Origin: Bacteroidota bacterium
GTDB taxonomy: Bacteria; Bacteroidota; Bacteroidia; Bacteroidales; B18-G4
Reading direction: 5' to 3'
NCBI GenBank assembly: GCA_003648575.1
Contig: QMPN01000040.1
Span: 1-16,082, forward strand
Length of the DNA: 16,082 bases
Below, piece by piece: positions 1 through 6,216 of this stretch. Both the position numbers and the translations under genes were made by a program. Position 1 is the stretch's first letter. The number at the start of each line of letters is the position of its first letter. The notes beneath the pieces are model-generated. The model was given only the letters and a program-made list of their open reading frames with translations. It ran no database searches and was not told the origin of the DNA.

Positions 1-609
1 ATTCCCATAGAAATAGAATTCATCAGGGGGAGTGCACATAATCATCCATTGATGGCATTTTGGATTGAAGACACTGACGGGAACTACCTTGAGACCATCT
101 ATGTGGCTGAATCGATAGGGACCGGCATTTTCGGACATGGCCAGGTGAAAGATGGAGCATGGGAGCCCGGACCCGTAAGCAGGCCGGCCGCCCTGCCATA
201 CTGGTGGCATAAGTGGGGAAACCTCCCAAATCAGGATAAACCGCTACCCGATGCCATCACAGGTCCCACGCCACAATCAGATTTTGTACTCATATCGAAT
301 GCTGATGTTTCCTCACCGCAAACGTTCAGGGTAGTGATGGAGATCAACCAGTCCTGGGATTGGAATGAGTACTGGAGCAATGATAAATATCCCGACAACA
401 GGGATTATAAAACATCCAGCCAGCCGGCACTGGTATATACTGCCCTGGTGGACCCATCGGTGGCTGATACTGTTTACTTCATGGAAATAGCCGGACACAG
501 CCATTATGCAGGACAAAACGGCCTTTTGTATGAGGACATATCTTCCCTCACCACCGCCAAAAATATTGCCGGCGTGATCAGGGTTCGGACAGGTAAGAAC
601 GTTCAGTAA
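1..609 (+). CDS. 3' part of a hypothetical secreted/periplasmic protein, DUF2271-like (partial at 5' end)
   Basis: The frame is open from base 1 to a TAA at 607-609, giving 202 visible codons. It continues upstream of the first internal ATG (49), so the gene enters from outside the window. The visible part is a single soluble domain with no membrane segment. Conserved-looking segments are HPLMAFWIEDTDGNYLETIYV near the start, RPAALPYWWHKWG, LPDAITGPTP, then FRVVMEINQSWDWNEYW, and AGHSHYAGQNGLLYEDIS near the end. The 'WIEDxxGxYxxTxxV' opening and the 'DAITGxTP' element resemble DUF2271-type periplasmic proteins of Bacteroidota. That assignment is from memory of the family and is tentative. No catalytic residues can be named. 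It converges on the next gene with an 11-nt gap and no hairpin terminator between them. It being a real gene is likely; the function is unknown. Confidence 0.75.
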   Translation: MPIEIEFIRGSAHNHPLMAFWIEDTDGNYLETIYVAESIGTGIFGHGQVKDGAWEPGPVSRPAALPYWWHKWGNLPNQDKPLPDAITGPTPQSDFVLISNADVSSPQTFRVVMEINQSWDWNEYWSNDKYPDNRDYKTSSQPALVYTALVDPSVADTVYFMEIAGHSHYAGQNGLLYEDISSLTTAKNIAGVIRVRTGKNVQ

Positions 610-620
610 TCGATTTTACA

Positions 621-953
621 TTATGCTGAAAGCATCGAAGGGAAATAATTTCCCCAGAGATCTTCAGCGGCTCTCTTTCTATTGATCGGATTGTTTTCAA
701 GCCTGGCAGCAATGCAATTTGCGCCTGGGCTGCAATCATAACCCGCCCTGCTCAATAGCATCTTCAGCTCGGACAGATTTTCCATTTCATCAATACGCAT
801 CACTTCATGTTCCCACACTTCATTGATCAGCGTGCGTTTGGTGACGGCGAATACACCTCCTTTGGCCTTCATCTTTTCGGGGCCCGGAAATGTATAAAAA
901 CGATACTTCTTACCTGTTCTTCCCGTTAAATAAATAATCTTCACTTTATTCAT
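621..953 (-). CDS. Small protein resembling a degenerate GIY-YIG-like domain
   Basis: A 110-residue cytoplasmic protein without signal peptide or membrane segment, starting at ATG 953. The pattern GGVFAVTKR (about residues 32-40), then VMRIDEMENLSELKMLL, then a GANCIAARLENNP strand, then RKRAAEDLWGNYFPSML at the C-terminus follows the order seen in short GIY-YIG-like proteins (GxYxxTrR ... YiGqTxnLxxR ... GAtxIxxR ... R...E.dLi..y.P). The catalytic positions look lost: the first motif reads VFAV rather than GIYY-like, and the arginine expected after the 'enLs' turn is missing. A glutamate in the last helix remains. If the fold is right it is probably not an active nuclease. It is the last gene of a minus-strand series, 112 nt downstream of the thioredoxin gene, and may have its own promoter. 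The gene call is good; the fold call is an inference. Confidence 0.7.
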   Translation of the reverse strand: MNKVKIIYLTGRTGKKYRFYTFPGPEKMKAKGGVFAVTKRTLINEVWEHEVMRIDEMENLSELKMLLSRAGYDCSPGANCIAARLENNPINRKRAAEDLWGNYFPSMLSA

Positions 954-1005
954 AAATACTCTTTCGTTGAAAACAGGCAGGCCTGTATTAAAGACCTGAT
1001 TTTCC

Positions 1006-1036
1006 TAAATATACGAAATTTCGAAGCAGAAAGCAA
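1006..1036 (-). promoter_or_regulatory. Possible Bacteroidota promoter with a palindrome in its spacer
   Basis: On the minus strand a TTG (1036-1034) is followed after 20 nt by TATATTTA (1013-1006), one base from the Bacteroidota -7 consensus TAnnTTTG. The last 10 nt of the spacer (1014-1023) form the perfect palindrome CGAAATTTCG, an operator-sized element. It would drive the small 110-residue gene, giving a leader of roughly 45 nt. The final G of the consensus is missing, so the call is weak. Confidence 0.28.
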
Positions 1037-1065
1037 GTGTGATGGGGATGAAAAAATTGAGATAT

Positions 1066-2427
1066 CTATTTCAGCGTCTGCAATTCATAGCGGAGGTCAC
1101 GGACAGTTACCGGCCTCGCCAGTATCTTTCTGTTACCGTCGAGGAGAAACATGGTGGGAGTAGCATAGATGCTGAAATCAATCGCTGCCTGCGAATCCCA
1201 TCCTTTAAACTCTGAATAGTTGATCCAGGGACTGGCATGTAAAGCCAGGGCCTGGCTGTAATCCGTAGCACTGGTATCGATTGAAATGGCCAGGATCTCA
1301 AAGTCGGGAAGGCTGTTATCTTCATAAGCTTCTTTCAGGCCAGGCATCATCTGGTTGCAGTGAGGACACCACGATGCCCAGAACAGGACCACGGTCAGGT
1401 CACTGTCGATGCTTGCCAGGTCAAAAGTGTTCCCCTGGGGATCTTTTATAGCAATATCTGGTGCTATGTTGCCAACAGCCAGTTTGCGCAGGTTTTCCAT
1501 CCTCTTCTCCAACTCCGACTTACGTTCTTCGTTCACACAGGCATTGGCGGGCTCATAAATAGCGGCAATATGACTGATCACTCGCTCGAAGCCATACATT
1601 TCAAAGCCTTCGATCAGGTATTGCATCAGGAAATTATACACCTTCCCATTTACCATGGCTTTGTGAAGGATGGTATCTACCGCCTGCGCGAAAAACTCCT
1701 CCTGAAGGGCCTTGCTCTGGTTGTTGATTGAATAAAAGCCCAGGTAATCGATGGCTTTTGCAGTAAAGACATTGGTACGTATTAATATAGTGTCGTTGAA
1801 ATCAGTTTCATCGAAAAAGTGCCGCTGATTGAAAGAGATATATTTCTCCCAATCCATGTTATCCGGGTACATGACAGGCCGGCTGCTTTTAACAATATGT
1901 GATACCAGGGTAGTTGGGAAATCATTGAGGATCATCTCGGTATAGGCCCTGAACTCTGTTTGAAGGTTTTGGAAATGGCCGGCTGTATAAACATGGAAGC
2001 TGTCCCGCTCAGGGTAATATTGCAGGATTTCCATGAGCATACTGCTTTTCTGATCGTAGAGGTCGGACTGAACCAGAAAATCAAAATATATCAGGTTCTC
2101 GGCAGATTGAATAAATTCCGGTGGCCCCAGTTCCCCCGGATTATATTTCAGAATGATGTTCTCCCTGTTGAATATTAAATTGAAGAGCGGGCTTTTTCCC
2201 GCTGCAATGGAATACATGCCAATGGGGGCATCCCTCTCCATCTCAAAGCTGAACCAGCCATTGCCATCGGTATCGGTGGAGTCCAGTATTCTGTGCTCAT
2301 CACCGAAATACTCAAGCAAGATTAGATTCCTGTTCAGATAACCACTGATGGTGCCCTCTACCTTGAACTGGGCCTGGGCAGTAACCGCCAGCAACAGAAT
2401 TAGAAATAATGTCAGGGAGGACCTCAT
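1066..2427 (-). CDS. Exported DUF4369/TlpA-like thioredoxin-domain protein
   Basis: I chose the ATG at 2427 (453 residues). A TTG three codons upstream only extends the n-region. Residues 1-19 are a signal peptide ending AQA before Gln20, so the protein is exported to the periplasm or outer envelope. Residues about 21-110 form a DUF4369-type beta domain (FKVEGTISGYLNRNLILLEY; 'DSTDTDGNGWFSFE'). The middle, about 110-310, is a helical linker region. Residues about 317-453 are a TlpA/AhpC-TSA thioredoxin fold: VGNIAPDIAI entry, WASWCPHC with the redox pair Cys354 and Cys357, DFEILAISID, and a TP cis-proline motif in YATPTMFLLDG. Such proteins in Bacteroidota are thought to reduce or isomerise disulfides of exported proteins; the substrate here is unknown. 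It lies 61 nt downstream of the PKD lipoprotein gene on the same strand, so co-transcription is plausible. Confidence 0.93.
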   Translation of the reverse strand: MRSSLTLFLILLLAVTAQAQFKVEGTISGYLNRNLILLEYFGDEHRILDSTDTDGNGWFSFEMERDAPIGMYSIAAGKSPLFNLIFNRENIILKYNPGELGPPEFIQSAENLIYFDFLVQSDLYDQKSSMLMEILQYYPERDSFHVYTAGHFQNLQTEFRAYTEMILNDFPTTLVSHIVKSSRPVMYPDNMDWEKYISFNQRHFFDETDFNDTILIRTNVFTAKAIDYLGFYSINNQSKALQEEFFAQAVDTILHKAMVNGKVYNFLMQYLIEGFEMYGFERVISHIAAIYEPANACVNEERKSELEKRMENLRKLAVGNIAPDIAIKDPQGNTFDLASIDSDLTVVLFWASWCPHCNQMMPGLKEAYEDNSLPDFEILAISIDTSATDYSQALALHASPWINYSEFKGWDSQAAIDFSIYATPTMFLLDGNRKILARPVTVRDLRYELQTLK

Positions 2428-2447
2428 TATCGACAATTTTGTGAATA

Positions 2448-2456
2448 CAAATTAGT
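2448..2456 (-). promoter_or_regulatory. Weak -7-like element before the thioredoxin gene
   Basis: The minus strand reads ACTAATTTG ending 20 nt before the ATG at 2427. It is one base shorter than the ACTAAATTTG element found in both divergent promoters at 12150-12159 and 12241-12250, and so does not match TAnnTTTG exactly. The spacing to the start codon is similar to that of the minus-strand gene starting at 12126. It may be an internal promoter of the minus-strand series or chance. Confidence 0.22.
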
Positions 2457-2488
2457 AAGCTATCAAGGAGTATTGGAAATATCCTGGC

Positions 2489-3133
2489 CTATAATTCATG
2501 AACGTGGATAGGCCTGCTCGTGGTATCAGTCAGCGTAATATTATTTTGGACTTCAAGCATAACCCTGTAAACTCCGATTATTTCATACTTATGATAAAAG
2601 GTGGAGTCAGTCATAAAGGGTGTATCCCATGTTCCATCATTTTCCCAGTCCCAGCGATATAGCAATTCTTCCTGAGGAGTATACTGATCACTGCTGGCCG
2701 TAGCATTAAAGAAAAATATAGTAGCCACACTTGCACTGTCCGGATCAATAAAAAATGAAGGAACAGGGGTCACACTGTCGGAATAAACAACCAGGCTTTT
2801 CTCTTCATAGTCGGTCCATCCTTCAGAGTTCATAGCTTCCATGCCTACTGCATAGGTATCCGCTGCTTCATATTTATGCTCGGCAGTTTTGGCTGTAGTG
2901 AATTCTGTATCGAAGATGCCATCACCTTCGAAATCCCAGCGCACCTGTAAGCTTGATGTGGGTTCATTTTCATCAGTAGTGGCAGAGCCGTCGAAGTTGA
3001 AGGTGGATGTGAAAGGCCCATTGCTTGGGGAGATATTAAAGGCCGCTACAGGCGGCTTTTTGTCTTCTTTCTTTTCACATGACTGCAATCCTATAGCAAG
3101 GATCAAAACGATTAGTACGGTAAAAGTTCTCAT
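2489..3133 (-). CDS. Two-PKD-domain lipoprotein, probably outer-membrane
   Basis: A 214-residue protein. Residues 1-18 are a lipoprotein signal peptide with lipobox LQSC, lipidated at Cys19. The following residues EKKEDKK form an acidic/lysine stretch like the lipoprotein export signal known in Bacteroidota, so surface exposure is likely but inferred. Residues about 27-117 are a PKD domain (PPVAAFNISPS; VRWDFEGDGIFDTEF; HKYEAADTYAVGMEAMN). Residues about 122-212 are a second one (VPSFFIDPDSASVAT; YRWDWENDGTWDTPF; HKYEIIGVYRVMLEVQN). The protein is nothing but a lipid anchor and two PKD modules, with no enzyme domain, which fits an adhesion, spacer or binding role. It is the first gene of the minus-strand run and diverges from the large plus-strand gene with a 283-nt intergenic region. 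The related lipoprotein gene at 10867-12126 has a similar PKD module. Confidence 0.92.
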   Translation of the reverse strand: MRTFTVLIVLILAIGLQSCEKKEDKKPPVAAFNISPSNGPFTSTFNFDGSATTDENEPTSSLQVRWDFEGDGIFDTEFTTAKTAEHKYEAADTYAVGMEAMNSEGWTDYEEKSLVVYSDSVTPVPSFFIDPDSASVATIFFFNATASSDQYTPQEELLYRWDWENDGTWDTPFMTDSTFYHKYEIIGVYRVMLEVQNNITLTDTTSRPIHVHEL

Positions 3134-3216
3134 AGGTCTATCAGTTCGTTTGAGGTTTCATAAACGCCTATAAAGCCGGTTTTGATAGTGATCTGGGTTT
3201 TGAGTTGCCTTTTATA

Positions 3217-3235
3217 AACTGATAAAGAATCAGTT
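3217..3235. repeat. 7-bp perfect inverted repeat in the divergent intergenic region
   Basis: AACTGAT and ATCAGTT flank a 5-nt loop (AAAGA). The element sits between the lipoprotein gene (start 3133, minus) and the large cargo gene (start 3417, plus). It is not followed by a T-run in either direction, so it is not a typical terminator. It could be an operator or a small hairpin. A second, A/T-only inverted repeat (AAAGTTT/AAACTTT) follows at 3261-3279. Apart from these and the promoter at 3346-3378, I see nothing in the 3134-3416 gap. Confidence 0.35.
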
Positions 3236-3345
3236 CAGCATGTGAAATTACGAAGTTTTTAAAGTTTATCCAAAACTTTGTGAATTAATTCGCAGACCTG
3301 ACTTACTCCATGCAGCACCTTCCAGACCCTGAAAGACAATTCTTC

Positions 3346-3378
3346 TTTGACTTTTGTGCTAAAATATCCCTAACTTAG
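3346..3378 (+). promoter_or_regulatory. Candidate Bacteroidota promoter for the first large cargo gene
   Basis: A -33 TTTG (3346-3349) and a -7-like TAACTTAG (3371-3378; one mismatch to TAnnTTTG) are separated by 21 nt, within the spacing usual for the Bacteroidota primary sigma factor. The -7 box ends 38 nt before the ATG at 3417. This argues against an upstream GTG at 3378, which would overlap the promoter. Confidence 0.45.
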
Positions 3379-3416
3379 TGCTGAAATTAAATTTGGCTGT
3401 GGTAAAAAGAGATCTC

Positions 3417-6158
3417 ATGACAAAAGCATACCTATCAGTGCGGTTTTTAATTGTGCTATTCATTCCATTTGTTCTACTTTACTCAGGACAAATATTTTCT
3501 CAGACCCCTACAAACGGAGACTGCCTGGGAGCGATACCTGTATGCCAGGATGTATATATAGAGCCGACTATTTTTTCAGGTGCCGGTACCTATCCCAGTG
3601 AGATCCCAAATTGCTACGCAAATTGTGAGACTTGCTGCCCGAATAATTGCCTGGATGGAGAGTGGAACAGTGCCTGGTATATTTTTACGGTCCAACAGGG
3701 TGGCATGCTGAGATTTAAAATTATCCCTGACAATAGCGGTGATGATTATGATTGGGCTGTTTTTAACCTGACTACCGGAAGGTGTGAAGAGATCTATTCC
3801 CTTGTGAATCAACTCCAGGTGAGTTGCAATTCTGCTGCCTTTGATGGTGAAACGGGCATGATGTCGAGCCTGGGTGGGAGTGTACACTGTAATGTTTGCG
3901 GTACGACAAACACCAACCGCTGGAATGCCGACCTGCTGGTTTTATCCGGACAATCTTTCGTTTTATATGTAAGCAACTGGGGAGCGGGTGCCACGGCAGG
4001 TTTTACACTGGATTTCAGCGAGTCCACAGCAGTTATTTTTGATGATGTGGATCCGGTGATTTCAACCATCGGCGCTGAACAGGTGAGTGGCTGCAGTGAA
4101 ACAGAGCTGGGTATCGTTTTCTCTGAAAATGTCACCTGTGAATGGATGACTCCAAATATGTTTACCATTGAAGGGCCCGGCGGGCCTTATATGGTCACTG
4201 ATGTGTATGGCCCTGCATGTGCAGTTGGCGGAGAATGGGAAAAGGAGTATACCCTCACTGTCGACCATCCTTTTACCTCCAATGGGACATACACCTTGTA
4301 TATGTCGGTTGGCTTCCCCGGTGTACAGGATGCATGCGGAAACATCGCGCTGGCCGATACGCTGGTTTTTGATCTTGACCTGGGAGCTCCATTGCTGGAT
4401 GAGTCCGGGCTGTCTGTCGCTGATGCCACCTGCGGTATGGACAATGGATCCATCATGGGATTAAGTGCATCAGGCCAATCGGGATTAACTTATGTATGGA
4501 AGAATTCACAGGGAGCAATCGTAGGAAGTACCATCGACTTACTGAATATCCCGGCTGAGAGCTATACGCTGGAAATATATGATAACCAGGATTGTATTAC
4601 CTATGGCGGGCCATATGTGGTTGCCGAGATCGGTGCACCCGAATTAGATGATAATGGCATCGTGATCACCCCATCCAATTATGGCTTTAGCACAGGCTCC
4701 ATCACTGGTATTATTGTGACCTCTGTATGGACCATCGATGAATATATCTGGCATGATGATCAGTCCAATGTGGTTGGCAATAACCTTGATCTGGATGCCG
4801 TTCCGACAGGCTATTATACGCTCACAGTAATCGATGAGAATACATGTGAAGCGCTTGCCGGGCCCTATTTTGTTGGAGAAATTGGCGGGCCCTTAACACT
4901 AAACCCCTCTGCGAACCCCGATGTGATTTGCAGGGGTGAAACTACGAGCCTTTCTACGGGAGCCGGGGGAGGAATAGGGAATTATTCCTACAGCTGGTCA
5001 TCGAATCCTTCCGGATTTTCTTCAAGCCTCGAAAATCCTGTGGTTGCGCCCGAAACAGATACCAGGTATTATATTACCATCGAAGATAATGGCCTCCTTG
5101 TAACCGACAGCGTGGATGTGAAAGTGCATCAACTTCCGGTGCCGAATGCAGGTCCTGATCAAAGCATCGCCCATGGAATATACACCTTCCTGGAAGGATC
5201 GGCAAGCGTGGGAAGCGGATCTTACCACTATTTCTGGACGCCGGTGGAGAAACTCGAAGATGCCACGGTGCAGAACCCGCAAACGAAAAATATATATGAG
5301 ACAACCCCATTCTATCTGGATGTGGAAGATGCAGTTACCGGTTGTGTGAGTGAGGAAGCAGATCAGGTGACCGTGGCGATTACAGGTGGTATGCTGAGTA
5401 TTAACCCTAAACCCTTTCCCGACTCCATTGTTTGCATTGACGAGATCTTCGAATTGCAGGCCCATGCCGGTGGGGGATCAGGGCTGTACACATACCAGTG
5501 GACAGATACCGCGGGAACGGTCCTGTCAACAGAGGCATCATTTGAATTGTCCTTATCGGAAGCCAAAGTGCATTACTTCTATTTAAAGGTAAATGATGGA
5601 TATAACGATATTGTGGGATATGTAGTGGTGAGGGTCGATCCGGCACCGCTTGTTAACCTTGGCGGTGATATTCAATATGTATGCGTACACGAAACCATTA
5701 CCCTGGATGCCGGAAACCCCGGATCAACATACCTATGGTCGAATGGTGATACTAACAGGTATACAAGCATGGGTACAACCGGACTTGGATATGATGAACA
5801 AAGCATCGCGGTACATGTGACCAATAAGCATGGCTGTGAAGCAGATGCAAGCGCAACCATTGTTTTTGATTATGATTTTTGTGTCGGTCTTGAGGAATAT
5901 GTAAATGAACTGGATGCCCGAATCTTTCCCAACCCTACCAGTGGTATGATCAGACTGGAGGTGAATGACATCAGTGGCAGGATAGAGGTTCGCATTTTCA
6001 ACCTGCTGGGTGAGACGCAATATCGCAATTCATTTATATCATCACCCGAGGGTAGCCTGAAAAAGGATCTTGACCTTTCCATACTCCCAAAGGGAGTTTA
6101 TCTGCTTCAGGTCCACGCAAATGAGGGCGCAATGACGACAGAACTTGTTATTCATTAA
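3417..6158 (+). CDS. Large T9SS type A cargo surface protein, tandem paralogue 1 (cysteine-rich head)
   Basis: I chose the ATG at 3417 (913 residues) because it gives a compact signal peptide (about 1-28, FLIVLFIPFVLLYSGQIFS). Residues about 33-210 are a head with DCLGAIPVC near its start and DDYDWAVFNLT at 109-119; this beta-rich module recurs at the N-terminus of Bacteroidota surface proteins and resembles pre-peptidase C-like domains. This copy has a cysteine cluster (66, 70, 73, 74, 78) and an HCNVC pair (158, 161). Residues about 212-322 are an SbsA-like Ig domain (IVFSENVTCEW; EYTLTVDHPF; DACGN). Two SprB-repeat-like modules follow (about 323-408 and 410-490), then four PKD/Ig-like modules to about 825. 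Residues about 834-913 are a T9SS type A sorting domain (IFPNPTSG; LPKGVYLLQV). The protein should cross the inner membrane by Sec and the outer membrane by T9SS, and be anchored or released. No enzymatic domain was seen; adhesion or a structural surface role is inferred. Confidence 0.93.
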   Translation: MTKAYLSVRFLIVLFIPFVLLYSGQIFSQTPTNGDCLGAIPVCQDVYIEPTIFSGAGTYPSEIPNCYANCETCCPNNCLDGEWNSAWYIFTVQQGGMLRFKIIPDNSGDDYDWAVFNLTTGRCEEIYSLVNQLQVSCNSAAFDGETGMMSSLGGSVHCNVCGTTNTNRWNADLLVLSGQSFVLYVSNWGAGATAGFTLDFSESTAVIFDDVDPVISTIGAEQVSGCSETELGIVFSENVTCEWMTPNMFTIEGPGGPYMVTDVYGPACAVGGEWEKEYTLTVDHPFTSNGTYTLYMSVGFPGVQDACGNIALADTLVFDLDLGAPLLDESGLSVADATCGMDNGSIMGLSASGQSGLTYVWKNSQGAIVGSTIDLLNIPAESYTLEIYDNQDCITYGGPYVVAEIGAPELDDNGIVITPSNYGFSTGSITGIIVTSVWTIDEYIWHDDQSNVVGNNLDLDAVPTGYYTLTVIDENTCEALAGPYFVGEIGGPLTLNPSANPDVICRGETTSLSTGAGGGIGNYSYSWSSNPSGFSSSLENPVVAPETDTRYYITIEDNGLLVTDSVDVKVHQLPVPNAGPDQSIAHGIYTFLEGSASVGSGSYHYFWTPVEKLEDATVQNPQTKNIYETTPFYLDVEDAVTGCVSEEADQVTVAITGGMLSINPKPFPDSIVCIDEIFELQAHAGGGSGLYTYQWTDTAGTVLSTEASFELSLSEAKVHYFYLKVNDGYNDIVGYVVVRVDPAPLVNLGGDIQYVCVHETITLDAGNPGSTYLWSNGDTNRYTSMGTTGLGYDEQSIAVHVTNKHGCEADASATIVFDYDFCVGLEEYVNELDARIFPNPTSGMIRLEVNDISGRIEVRIFNLLGETQYRNSFISSPEGSLKKDLDLSILPKGVYLLQVHANEGAMTTELVIH

Positions 6159-6176
6159 TGAAAAATGTTATTTTTG
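6144..6176 (+). promoter_or_regulatory. Candidate promoter between the two tandem paralogues
   Basis: A CTTG (6144-6147) and a perfect -7 box TATTTTTG (6169-6176) lie 21 nt apart, the same spacing as the promoter candidate of the upstream paralogue. The -33 element lies inside the last codons of the upstream gene. The box ends 40 nt before the ATG at 6217. This suggests that the second paralogue and the propeller gene behind it can be transcribed independently of the first. Confidence 0.5.
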
Positions 6177-6216
6177 CCCTGTTAATCAGACCACTTCATC
6201 TATTATTGTGAACTGC

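Noticed and set aside
979..992. Short inverted repeat ACAGG...CCTGT between the thioredoxin gene and the small gene
   Set aside because: The stem is only 5 bp with a 4-nt loop and no T-run on the minus strand; too weak to call a terminator or operator.
1360..1731. A 123-codon plus-strand open frame opposite the thioredoxin gene
   Set aside because: The minus-strand gene has an intact CxxC thioredoxin domain here; the plus-strand translation shows no family features.
3378..3416. Upstream GTG start for the first large cargo gene
   Set aside because: It would add 13 residues before the signal peptide and overlap the predicted -7 box. The ATG at 3417 fits better.
5022..5465. A 147-codon open frame on the minus strand inside the first large cargo gene
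   Set aside because: It has no recognisable domain, signal peptide or promoter, and overlaps a gene with clear domains on the plus strand. It is best explained as a chance open frame.
6145..6216. TTG start for the second large cargo gene
   Set aside because: It overlaps the end of the preceding gene and a perfect -7 box, and adds a cysteine-containing stretch before an otherwise normal signal peptide.
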